Part shown: one piece after another, positions 1 to 5,352 of the stretch | Layout of the letters: every line of letters starts with the position of its first letter | How positions within the stretch are numbered: the first letter of the stretch is position 1 | Source: Planctomycetota bacterium | Lineage (GTDB): Bacteria; Planctomycetota; Phycisphaerae; WQYP01 | Reading direction: 5' to 3' | DNA: 5,792 nt | NCBI GenBank assembly: GCA_021828935.1 | Contig: JAJZCU010000163.1 | Coordinates: forward strand, 1-5,792 | Translations under genes and position numbers: made by a program | The notes under the pieces: model-generated | What the model saw: the letters and a program-made list of their open reading frames with translations, nothing else | Database searches by the model: none | Told to the model about the DNA's origin: nothing

Positions 1-1
1 G

Positions 2-409
2 CGTTTTATTGGCCTGACCGATCAGCAGTGCGTTGACTTGGTCGGTGCCGGCCAGGCAGAGGTCGACGATTCGGCGGTTCTTTCACTTTACGCGGTTTTC
101 GAAGCGACCTTGCGAGAGCACATCGGGCAGCAGGCGCACCATCTGCACCTTGCCCAGCAACCTACGCCCGCGTTCGGAGTCGCGCTGGCAGACTCATTTT
201 CGGAATACTGCGATCGAAATCGGATGGATGCGCTCGCCGGACTGTTCGCCTCTGCCGTTCGACCGGTCGTTCTTGCTCAGGTTGGTAACATTCGCACGTA
301 TCGACATTGGCTGGCACACGGACGCCGCTGGGACCAGCCACCCACCGTCACGCCGGCATTTGCATACCAGACTCTCACCGCGTTTTTGCAGGCAGCCGGA
401 CTGCTATAA
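2..409 (+). CDS. HEPN-domain protein, C-terminal part (start lies outside the window)
   Basis: The frame is open from the left edge and encodes 135 residues before TAA at 407-409; a TTG at 38 could serve as a start, but the frame continues upstream, so I read it as a truncated gene. The visible part is alpha-helical in character and ends with an R-x4-H motif (R101-H-W-L-A-H106 in window numbering, followed by G-R-R), the signature of HEPN domains, where the Arg and His form the RNase active site. The context VxxxRTYRHWLAHGR followed by VTPAFAYQTLTAFL resembles the RiboL-PSP type of HEPN (from memory of the family). HEPN proteins are mostly RNA-cleaving toxins or defence effectors, often paired with a minimal nucleotidyltransferase, and such a gene follows 195 nt downstream on the same strand. 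The N-terminus and any additional domain cannot be seen. A non-toxic HEPN-fold protein is the main alternative. Confidence 0.62.
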   Translation, partial: RFIGLTDQQCVDLVGAGQAEVDDSAVLSLYAVFEATLREHIGQQAHHLHLAQQPTPAFGVALADSFSEYCDRNRMDALAGLFASAVRPVVLAQVGNIRTYRHWLAHGRRWDQPPTVTPAFAYQTLTAFLQAAGLL

Positions 410-604
410 AACCGCCGCCTCGGATCACGGCGAGATGGTTCTCTGCGTCATTTTGATTGCGTCACGCTTCGGTTCCGCCGTTAATCGTGAATCGGGGTCA
501 GGCAGGAATGATGGAGGTCGGCGGCGGACTTGTGCCACTGGTCGCGCAGAGGCCGTTTTACCGTATCATGCAATGCACCGTTCCGCATCGCCCAGAGCCC
601 GCAA
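410..604 (+). other. Spacer between the HEPN and MNT genes
   Basis: These 195 nt carry no convincing reading frame, terminator or RNA gene. This is longer than expected for HEPN/MNT pairs, which usually abut or overlap. A TATCAT at 564-569 could be a -10 element for the MNT gene, but no matching -35 lies 16-18 nt upstream. It is therefore undecided whether the two genes share a transcript. Confidence 0.4.
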
Positions 605-910
605 ATGATCGACCTTGTGGAAAAAAATCGGAATCAGATCGCCGGGTTGTGCCGCAAGTATGGCGTGCGGAAGTTGGAACTGTTCGGCTCGGCCGCACAA
701 GGCGAATTTGACGTTGCGAAAAGCGACATCGACTTTTTCTACGAGTTCGACTCCAACCCCAATGGCCTGGCTGATCGCTACTTCGGCCTGGGCGAAGAGT
801 TGCAGCAGATTTTGGGATGTGCCGTGGACCTGGTTAGCGCTGCGGACGCGCACAATCCATTTTTCCTGCGGGTCGCAAATCGGCAGCAGGCGAGCGTGTA
901 TGCCACCTGA
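605..910 (+). CDS. Minimal nucleotidyltransferase (MNT), probable antitoxin partner of HEPN
   Basis: This 101-residue protein of the DNA polymerase beta nucleotidyltransferase superfamily has the typical length of an MNT antitoxin. The metal-binding signature is intact: F27-G28-S29, then S40-D41-I42-D43-F44, with a likely third carboxylate at D75 in the strand AVDLVS. In characterised MNT/HEPN pairs the MNT protein adds AMP to a tyrosine near the HEPN active site and neutralises it; assigning that job here is an inference from the neighbour upstream. The ATG at 605 was chosen because the protein then begins just before the helix that precedes the GS motif. The ribosome binding site is weak (AGAG at 594-597, 7 nt away). 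An in-frame TTG at 530 would add 25 residues unlike the family. The gene ends 11 nt before the converging GH43 stop codon. A stand-alone MNT without toxin function is possible. Confidence 0.85.
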   Translation: MIDLVEKNRNQIAGLCRKYGVRKLELFGSAAQGEFDVAKSDIDFFYEFDSNPNGLADRYFGLGEELQQILGCAVDLVSAADAHNPFFLRVANRQQASVYAT

Positions 911-921
911 GTCCGGCGTTT

Positions 922-2550
922 TTACCGCCCGCCGGAGCGTCGGTTCCCCGGGCCGTTGAACGTGTAGTGGAACCAGTCAACATCCACATGACCGGCGGCC
1001 CGGCGGTTATTGTAGCAGAAAATGCCGATGCGGTCGCCGCGATAATTGCCCCAGGTCAGCGTATACATGCCGCCGAGGGGTCTGAAACGCCGGCCGGTGA
1101 GGCTGTAGAAATAGTGGCTGTGGGCATGCTGACCCCAGATGGAGCGCAGGTAGATGATGGTGGAATGGATCAACGGGCCGCGGGTGATTTTTCCATTATT
1201 ATTAAAAATAAGCCGCGTATGCCCGCGGGTTTTATGCAGGCCCAGGGTGCTGTAGGTATGCCCGAAATGGCACAGGCCGGCCTGTTGGCCGTTGGCCATG
1301 CCGCTGATGTCCATCTTCATGGTGACGCGGCAATCTTGGGCGTCCATGCTGGGCTGGGTCAGCGTGTTGCCGGCCTTCCACAAGTTGCCTTTTTGCAGCG
1401 GGCGAAAGGCGTGGAGTCGCAGCCAGCCGGGGCGCTGGGTTAAGGACCACTTGCGGTTTCGCGGCTGATAGTTCCACTGCCACTGCAGGGCCAGGGTATT
1501 CTTGTTAAAATTATCGGTGGTCGGCGGCGTGATGATCGGAAAACCGTTGATCGGTTTCTTGTATTCCCACACCATGTTGCCAATGCCATCGCGGCCCACG
1601 CGCCCGATGATCGGCCAGCCTTTTATCCAAGTTATGGGTAGCAGGCAGTCTTCCCGGCCGGCCCAGTTGCCCGCACCCTGCTGGGTAAAGAACCACCAAC
1701 TGCCATCGGGGATCTGCACAATTCCGCCCTGATTGGGCGCAAAGTCAACGCGCGGGTTGACGTGGTTCAATTGCCGCGTCTGCCACGGGCCGGTGAGGCG
1801 GCGCGAGCGTTGGGCCATCACCACGCGCTGCCCGGTGCTCATATCGCTGTAAATATGATAAAACCAGCCATGAATTTGATAGAGTTTATTGGCTTCACTG
1901 CCGGGGGATTGGTGAATCACTTTGTCAAACCCTTTTTCCAGATGTTCCCCATTGGGCGTGAGCTTAAACAAGTGAATTCTGTAATGCTGCGCGAAGGATG
2001 TGCCGACCAAATATCCCTGCTCTCCATGGCCGTCGTGCTTGGGCGTCCAAATGGGGCAGCAGTCGTCCCAGCCGGGCCCTTTAAGCACTCGATGCAACGG
2101 CGCCCAAGGGCCCGAGGCGCGCCGCGCGGTGGTCATAAAATACCCTTCATTGGGCGTGCCGAAATAAATCCAGAATTTATGGTCATGGTAGCGGATGGCC
2201 CCGGCCCAGATGCCGCGGCCGTAGCGGTTCATGTGCTTCCAGTTTAGTTGTTTGGTAATTTCATTGAGATTGCTTACGGCATGGCCGACAATGGTCCAGT
2301 TCACCAAATCCCTGGACCGCAAAATGGTTTCGCCGGGCGAGAATTGAAAGGTGGAGGAAATGGCGTAATAGGTGTGGCCAACGCGAATGGCGTCAATGTC
2401 ACTGTAATCCGCGGGCAGTACGGGGTTGATGTACGTTCCGTTGCCCTGGTCGCCCCATGTGCCAAGATCGCCGACGTTGGCCCGGGCCATGCCGGAAGGG
2501 GCGACGGTCAAAATCAGCGCGAAGATGCCAATGGTTGCTTTGGCGTTCAC
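922..2550 (-). CDS. Secreted glycoside hydrolase family 43 (beta-xylosidase / alpha-L-arabinofuranosidase type)
   Basis: A 542-residue exported enzyme. Residues 1-24 form a signal peptide (Lys4, hydrophobic core, ARA before the cut), so it acts outside the cytoplasm. Residues about 36-335 are the five-bladed propeller: NPVLPADYSDID (42-53) with D51 as catalytic base, the GWDDCCP segment (160-166) with D163 as probable pKa-modulating Asp, and E219 in SEANKLYQIHGWFY as catalytic acid. From about 343 comes a beta-sandwich domain (DNFN, LQWQWN 355-360, RPGWLRLH 373-380, NTLTQ 395-399) matching the concanavalin-like C-terminal domain of GH43 xylosidases; the whole resembles subfamily GH43_12 (from memory). 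The family releases xylose or arabinose from hemicellulose; the actual substrate cannot be told. The GTG at 2550 was chosen because AAAGGA stands 6 nt upstream and a signal peptide follows; extending the frame to 2754 would run through the promoter and into the divergent gene. No partner transporter is in view. Confidence 0.94.
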   Translation of the reverse strand: MNAKATIGIFALILTVAPSGMARANVGDLGTWGDQGNGTYINPVLPADYSDIDAIRVGHTYYAISSTFQFSPGETILRSRDLVNWTIVGHAVSNLNEITKQLNWKHMNRYGRGIWAGAIRYHDHKFWIYFGTPNEGYFMTTARRASGPWAPLHRVLKGPGWDDCCPIWTPKHDGHGEQGYLVGTSFAQHYRIHLFKLTPNGEHLEKGFDKVIHQSPGSEANKLYQIHGWFYHIYSDMSTGQRVVMAQRSRRLTGPWQTRQLNHVNPRVDFAPNQGGIVQIPDGSWWFFTQQGAGNWAGREDCLLPITWIKGWPIIGRVGRDGIGNMVWEYKKPINGFPIITPPTTDNFNKNTLALQWQWNYQPRNRKWSLTQRPGWLRLHAFRPLQKGNLWKAGNTLTQPSMDAQDCRVTMKMDISGMANGQQAGLCHFGHTYSTLGLHKTRGHTRLIFNNNGKITRGPLIHSTIIYLRSIWGQHAHSHYFYSLTGRRFRPLGGMYTLTWGNYRGDRIGIFCYNNRRAAGHVDVDWFHYTFNGPGNRRSGGR

Positions 2551-2556
2551 AATAAA

Positions 2557-2562
2557 TCCTTT
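2557..2562 (-). promoter_or_regulatory. Ribosome binding site deciding the GTG start of the GH43 gene
   Basis: On the - strand AAAGGA lies 6 nt before the GTG at 2550-2548. It supports GTG over any of the upstream in-frame starts, which lack a Shine-Dalgarno sequence and would put a non-secretory sequence in front of the signal peptide. Confidence 0.8.
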
Positions 2563-2661
2563 CTGCTGGGCGCCGGCACATTTGTCGCGGCGGGGCGATG
2601 AAATTCGTTGCGCCCGCCCCCGGCAAGCCAGGGCTATATGCATTTTTTGTGGCATGTGGGT

Positions 2662-2667
2662 ATCATA
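2662..2667 (-). promoter_or_regulatory. Possible -10 element of the GH43 promoter
   Basis: TATGAT on the - strand (5 of 6 to TATAAT) lies about 110 nt upstream of the GTG start. The region 17 nt further upstream has no recognisable TTGACA-like hexamer, so either this promoter is activator-dependent or the match is fortuitous. Confidence 0.3.
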
Positions 2668-2674
2668 GTCGCTT

Positions 2675-2716
2675 CGCCCGCTTGTTCCGGCCGCCATCAG
2701 GGCGCCGAAGCGGGCG
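2675..2716. repeat. Large imperfect inverted repeat in the divergent spacer
   Basis: CGCCCGCTT (2675-2683) pairs with AAGCGGGCG (2708-2716). Inside it CGGC (2688-2691) pairs with GCCG (2704-2707) and GCC (2693-2695) with GGC (2701-2703) around the loop ATCAG, giving 16 base pairs with a 4-nt bulge (GTTC) and a 1-nt bulge. No T-run follows on either strand, so it does not look like an intrinsic terminator. It lies between the divergent GH43 and nucleotidyltransferase genes, 36 nt before the + start and just upstream of the possible GH43 -10. It could be an operator, a small REP-like element, or an RNA structure in a + strand leader. Confidence 0.55.
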
Positions 2717-2752
2717 GAAATTATTAGCAAGCAGGCGCCGAGCCTGAATCCC

Positions 2753-3343
2753 ATGTCTTCCCGGGTAAATCAGCAAAGGCTGGCCATTGAGGCCGCGCGG
2801 TTGATGGTCGAACGCATTGAAACGGAATATCTGCACGCCAAAGAGCGGGCCATCTTGGTGCTGGGCCTGCCGTACAACACGCCATATCCGACCAACCGGC
2901 AAATTAAGGATTGCATGGCGCGGTTCACGCGGGGGCAGATGGGCCCGGAGGCCATGCAGGGCCGCGTGCGGCAAATGCGTGAATTGGCGGAAGAACTCAT
3001 GACCATTCTGGGGGAATTCGACCCGCACCTGATCGGTTCGACGCTCAGCGGGCAGATTCGCGCATCATCCGATATTGATCTGCATGTCTACTGCCACAAT
3101 TTCGCCGAAGCGCAGGAACGCTTGCGGGCCTTTGGTTACAGCGACGTGGAAGCGGAATTTGTTGAGAATCAAAAAGGGTGCTTCGTGCATCTGCGCTGGC
3201 TGGAGGACGATTTTCCCGTGGAAATCACCGTTCACGATTGGGCCCAGCGGCATGAAGTAATGGTGTCTTCCGTGACGGGAAAGCCCATGAAACGCGCCGA
3301 TCTGGAGGCCCTGCGTAAATTGCTGGCGCGCAAAGCAGGCTGA
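2753..3343 (+). CDS. Nucleotidyltransferase-fold protein of unknown function
   Basis: A 196-residue protein with a polymerase-beta-type nucleotidyltransferase core in its second half: L93-I-G-S-T-L-S-G and S106-D107-I108-D109-L give the GS...DxD signature, and E157 in FPVEITVH is the likely third acidic residue. Residues 1-90 are mostly helical and highly charged. The C-terminal VSSVTGKPMKRADLEALRKLL seems to be a family tail. These are the residues needed for metal-dependent nucleotide transfer, so activity is plausible, but the substrate is unknown. It is not similar in layout to the 101-residue MNT at 605-910, being twice as long with an N-terminal extension. The ATG at 2753 is the most upstream possible start; no clear Shine-Dalgarno precedes it, and Met18 (ATG at 2804) is an alternative. 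It is transcribed divergently from GH43 and ends at a strong terminator, so it is probably monocistronic. Confidence 0.78.
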   Translation: MSSRVNQQRLAIEAARLMVERIETEYLHAKERAILVLGLPYNTPYPTNRQIKDCMARFTRGQMGPEAMQGRVRQMRELAEELMTILGEFDPHLIGSTLSGQIRASSDIDLHVYCHNFAEAQERLRAFGYSDVEAEFVENQKGCFVHLRWLEDDFPVEITVHDWAQRHEVMVSSVTGKPMKRADLEALRKLLARKAG

Positions 3344-3366
3344 CGGACATTGCGGCCGGCGCAACG

Positions 3367-3407
3367 CGGCGTCGCCCGCATGCACGGGCGACGCCGGTTG
3401 GCTTTTC
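3367..3407 (+). terminator. Intrinsic terminator after the nucleotidyltransferase gene
   Basis: A perfect 12-bp GC-rich stem, CGGCGTCGCCCG (3367-3378) with CGGGCGACGCCG (3385-3396), encloses the 6-nt loop CATGCA and is followed by GTTGGCTTTTC. It starts 24 nt after the stop codon at 3343. The T-run is short, so efficiency on the + strand is uncertain. The same stem lies 59 nt beyond the pseudopilin stop on the - strand and may also limit read-through from there, although no T-run follows in that direction. Confidence 0.75.
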
Positions 3408-3454
3408 AAATCCGCGTTCGCGCTTCACGCATTATGCGCCGCGCATCGGTATTG

Positions 3455-4321
3455 TTAATCACCGGGAAACGTCGGCAGCGGGTTGACCGTGTTCCAACCG
3501 TTGTACCAGGGACGATTCCACAGCTCGCGAAGATTGTTCAGGTGCTCGGCGTGGCCGTCGAAATAGGCCAGGTTTTCGCTGCCCAAGTGGCGGGCGATCA
3601 GGATTCTTCCCATGTGCGGCGGGCCATAACTCATGTAGCCGGTTTGCAGGTTAACAGGGTTGGGAACTGGGTCCAAGGGCGTGGGCCACGCATCAGGCCA
3701 GATGCCTTCGGCAATCAGCGGAACTTCCAGCCCGCCGGGAACCTGTGAGGGGTTGTTCCAGAACATATTCGCGGAGTTCGTTCCGCCCGGCGCCCACTGA
3801 AACGCGGTGGAAGGGTTGCCGGTGTTGTAGAACCAGCCATTTAATACGTAACTGCCGTAGGACGTTGTTTGTGTGCCTGGACTATTGTAGAACCACGCGG
3901 TCGTCGCCGTGCCCAACTGCGAACCCTGATTGACCATGCCGGCGACGGAAGTGTAACCCGCGGACGGGCAAATCATGCATTTGGCTTGTATAGACATGTA
4001 AGGTTGAGCGGCGGTTCCAAAATTTACCTTTTCGGCGGCCAGATATTTCTCCAGTGGCGAGATCCATAAAGCCTGGTGTGGCACGGTAAGCGTATCCGGG
4101 AAGAACTGCTGGTCGTTGGCTTCCAGGTATTCCTGCATGGCAAAGGCAATCTGCCGTTCATTGGAAAGGCAGGCGGTGGAAACCGCATCCTGTTTGGCGC
4201 GGGCCAGCGCCGGCAATAGCAGGGCGATGAGCACCGCGATAATTGCAATGACCACCAGGAGTTCGATGAGCGTGAACCCGCCGCGTTTCCGACCGGGCCG
4301 TGACTTGGACTTCCATTGCAT
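3455..4321 (-). CDS. Type II secretion-style pseudopilin with H-x9-DG C-terminal motif
   Basis: A 288-residue protein. The basic leader (residues 1-15, RPGRKRGG) ends at the prepilin peptidase site G15|F16, followed by FTLIELL with the invariant E20 at mature position 5. A hydrophobic helix spans about 17-40 and the linker [18 protein letters not shown] is typical of this class. The C-terminus contains H245[10 protein letters not shown]255-G256, an exact H-x9-DG motif, which marks prepilin-like proteins expanded in Planctomycetes and relatives. C115 and C118 form a CxxC followed by PSA, also common in the class. The protein is expected to be processed by a PilD-type peptidase and held in the inner membrane or assembled into a pseudopilus; its individual role is unknown. 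The ATG at 4321 is supported by AGGGG 7 nt upstream. It has a long, apparently structured leader, and its stop codon converges on the + strand nucleotidyltransferase gene. Confidence 0.95.
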   Translation of the reverse strand: MQWKSKSRPGRKRGGFTLIELLVVIAIIAVLIALLLPALARAKQDAVSTACLSNERQIAFAMQEYLEANDQQFFPDTLTVPHQALWISPLEKYLAAEKVNFGTAAQPYMSIQAKCMICPSAGYTSVAGMVNQGSQLGTATTAWFYNSPGTQTTSYGSYVLNGWFYNTGNPSTAFQWAPGGTNSANMFWNNPSQVPGGLEVPLIAEGIWPDAWPTPLDPVPNPVNLQTGYMSYGPPHMGRILIARHLGSENLAYFDGHAEHLNNLRELWNRPWYNGWNTVNPLPTFPGD

Positions 4322-4327
4322 GGCAAT

Positions 4328-4333
4328 ACCCCT
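4328..4333 (-). promoter_or_regulatory. Ribosome binding site of the pseudopilin gene
   Basis: AGGGGT on the - strand lies just before the ATG at 4321, with 7 nt between AGGGG and the start codon. The same hexamer is complementary, with one G-U wobble, to ACCCTT in the loop of the leader stem-loop at 4416-4443. Confidence 0.75.
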
Positions 4334-4355
4334 AAAAGGTTATGAGAGATGCTCA

Positions 4356-4384
4356 GCGGCTGCGCACAACGCAACAGAAGCCGC
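4356..4384 (-). promoter_or_regulatory. Pseudopilin leader, stem-loop III
   Basis: GCGGC (4356-4360) pairs with GCCGC (4380-4384), and TGCG (4361-4364) with CGCA (4370-4373) around a 5-nt loop, leaving a 6-nt bulge (4374-4379) on one side. It sits 34 nt upstream of the start codon, closest of the three leader structures to the ribosome binding site. Pairing was read by eye and not folded by software. Confidence 0.5.
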
Positions 4385-4415
4385 GACAACAACAACTCCG
4401 AAACTACTGCTAACA

Positions 4416-4443
4416 GCGGCCCGCCGAAGGGTGAAAGGGCCGC
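4416..4443 (-). promoter_or_regulatory. Pseudopilin leader, stem-loop II (loop complementary to the Shine-Dalgarno)
   Basis: GCGGCCC (4416-4422) pairs perfectly with GGGCCGC (4437-4443) around a 14-nt loop. On the - strand the loop reads UUUCACCCUUCGGC, and its ACCCUU (4432-4427) can form 6 pairs, one of them G-U, with the Shine-Dalgarno AGGGGU at 4333-4328. That would be a long-range loop-to-SD contact able to block translation. The stem is separated from stem-loop I by only 2 nt. Confidence 0.5.
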
Positions 4444-4445
4444 AG

Positions 4446-4475
4446 GGCATCACGAAAAATGGTCGTTTGGATGCC
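4446..4475 (-). promoter_or_regulatory. Pseudopilin leader, stem-loop I
   Basis: GGCATC (4446-4451) pairs with GATGCC (4470-4475), and ACGA (4452-4455) with TCGT (4463-4466), giving 10 pairs with a 3-nt bulge and a 7-nt loop. With transcription starting near 4480, as the candidate promoter predicts, this would be the first element of the transcript. Confidence 0.5.
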
Positions 4476-4479
4476 TTGA

Positions 4480-4503
4480 TGTTGATAGTGTAGTACATCA
4501 ACA
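4480..4503. repeat. Inverted repeat spanning the candidate pseudopilin -10 element
   Basis: TGTTGAT (4480-4486) and ATCAACA (4497-4503) are perfect complements separated by 10 bp, and the candidate -10 hexamer lies between the arms. It could be a repressor site overlapping the promoter, or a further hairpin if transcription starts upstream. Confidence 0.45.
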
Positions 4504-4515
4504 GCGCAAGAGCAA
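4487..4515 (-). promoter_or_regulatory. Candidate sigma-70-type promoter of the pseudopilin gene
   Basis: On the - strand TTGCTC (4515-4510) and TACACT (4492-4487) are separated by exactly 17 bp. The matches to consensus are 3 of 6 and 4 of 6, so a weak or activated promoter is implied. The predicted start, near 4480, falls a few bases before the first leader stem-loop, which makes the layout coherent. Confidence 0.4.
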
Positions 4516-4518
4516 GAG

Positions 4519-4550
4519 AAATTTGTCACTGATTATTGCAAATTTGTAAC
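4519..4550. repeat. Direct repeat AAATTTGTnAC, 21 bp apart, upstream of the pseudopilin promoter
   Basis: AAATTTGTCAC (4519-4529) and AAATTTGTAAC (4540-4550) differ at one position and start 21 bp apart, two helical turns, so both face the same side of the DNA. They lie immediately upstream of the candidate -35, about 40-70 bp before the predicted transcription start, where activators usually bind. The stretch is AT-rich compared with its surroundings. Confidence 0.5.
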
Positions 4551-4695
4551 ACGCGACTGGGGCGTTTAATTCATGTTTGGGGGGCATGTTTTGTGGCATG
4601 GCTGCAATCGCGGGCAAAGCGCCACACGGCATGGGCCGAACCGATTCACCAAGCAAAAAAGAAGGGGGGATCATCTGCGGCCGCCGCCAAGACGA
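4551..4695. other. Remaining spacer between the FtsB-like gene and the pseudopilin promoter region
   Basis: No gene is supported here. On the - strand, about 30-45 nt after the FtsB-like stop, there is a C-run followed by CTTCTTTTTTG (complement of roughly 4655-4664), which could end transcription, but I see no stable stem directly before it. The GC-rich GCGGCCGC near 4677-4684 is palindromic without a loop. Plus-strand frames through this stretch look like chance openings. Confidence 0.4.
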
Positions 4696-5223
4696 TTATT
4701 CCGTTGCCACCGTTGGCTTGGCCCGCACGCGAACGCCCAGGACGTAAGACAGCAACAGCCCCGCGCAGCCCAGCATTAACAGCAATGCGCGGGTATGGCG
4801 ACTGGCGGCAGCGGCCATCCACCACGGCATGGGCGCCACGGCAACGGGACGCACGGGTTTAAGCGCCTGGGCAATCAACCCCTGCACGGTACGGTCACGC
4901 GGCGCCGCGCCTAGCGGAAGAACTTCTTGATCAGCGTTTTCAATATTGAGTTGCCGGCTGGCGAGGCGCTCCATGAGCAGGGGGCTGGTGACAGCTGCAT
5001 GTACAAAACGTTTTTGTATCGCGATTTTTTCGTCCAACAGCGCCACCGTGGCCTGCATGTTGTTCCGTTGACGTTCCGCGGTTTTCACTTGTCGCACCGC
5101 CGGCGCCAGGATCACCGTGGCCAGGACCGCCATTGAGGCCACGAGGATGGCCCAACTGACCACGCCCACGCTGAACACGAAGGGAACCCAAACGAATGTC
5201 AACGCTTTGCGGCCCGCGGCCAT
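4696..5223 (-). CDS. FtsB/DivIC-like septum formation initiator with an extra C-terminal membrane segment
   Basis: A 175-residue membrane protein. Residues about 8-43 are a long hydrophobic stretch (one long or two short membrane segments). About 44-75 is a likely coiled coil (VKTAERQRNNMQATVALLDEK). Then follows FVHAAVTSPLLMERLASRQL with QEVLPL shortly after (73-104), which matches the FtsB/DivIC pattern of ...DPxxxERLARxxLgl..pgE.vl.l. Family members link FtsL and FtsQ-type proteins in the divisome. The gene lies downstream of eno on the same strand, as ftsB does in many bacteria. Unusual is a second hydrophobic segment at about 146-164 after a proline-rich linker; classical FtsB is about 100 residues with one membrane segment. 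ATG at 5223 has GAGG 6 nt upstream; ATG at 5226 is almost as good. A TTG at 5328 would extend the frame by 35 residues without a ribosome site. Confidence 0.62.
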   Translation of the reverse strand: MAAGRKALTFVWVPFVFSVGVVSWAILVASMAVLATVILAPAVRQVKTAERQRNNMQATVALLDEKIAIQKRFVHAAVTSPLLMERLASRQLNIENADQEVLPLGAAPRDRTVQGLIAQALKPVRPVAVAPMPWWMAAAASRHTRALLLMLGCAGLLLSYVLGVRVRAKPTVATE

Positions 5224-5227
5224 CATG

Positions 5228-5260
5228 CACCTCGACGGTCCATCCGTGGATGGCCGAGTG
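5228..5260 (-). promoter_or_regulatory. Stem-loop covering the ribosome binding site of the FtsB-like gene
   Basis: On the - strand CCATCC (5253-5248) faces GGATGG (5245-5240) in a tight hairpin, extended by CGG (5256-5254) with CCG (5238-5236) and by CAC (5260-5258) with GTG (5230-5228). The last arm includes part of the Shine-Dalgarno GAGGTG (5233-5228). If it forms, it would lower translation of the FtsB-like gene relative to eno on a shared transcript. Confidence 0.4.
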
Positions 5261-5352
5261 AACAACTGAAACTTGGCGGCGCCACGACCGTCCGCGCCGG
5301 CCTTTATGCGCCAGCCCGCCGGTGACAAGGTCGCAGCGGCTTAACCTTCTAC

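Noticed and set aside
33..608. 191-residue + strand frame overlapping the HEPN gene
   Set aside because: It is rich in Arg and Ser and has no domain pattern. The other frame carries the HEPN motif and is open to the window edge.
967..2601. Long + strand open frames opposite the GH43 gene (967-1443, 1762-2247, 2248-2601)
   Set aside because: They are antisense shadows of a strongly supported gene, with low-complexity compositions and no recognisable domain.
2551..2754. N-terminal extension of the GH43 reading frame up to 2754
   Set aside because: It lacks a ribosome binding site, would bury the signal peptide inside the protein, runs through the likely promoter and would overlap the start of the divergent gene. 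The GTG at 2550 with AAAGGA fits better.
4322..4480. c-di-GMP-I (GEMM) riboswitch in the pseudopilin leader
   Set aside because: The conserved GEMM strings around the ligand pocket were not found by eye, although the gene context would suit it. The leader is left unassigned.
4536..4862. + strand frame of 108 residues between the pseudopilin promoter and the FtsB-like gene
   Set aside because: It is half antisense to the FtsB-like gene and half spacer, with no domain pattern and no ribosome site noted.
5224..5328. TTG start at 5328 for the FtsB-like protein
   Set aside because: It is a rare start codon without a ribosome site and the 35 added residues have no family resemblance. ATG 5223/5226 follows a GAGG motif.
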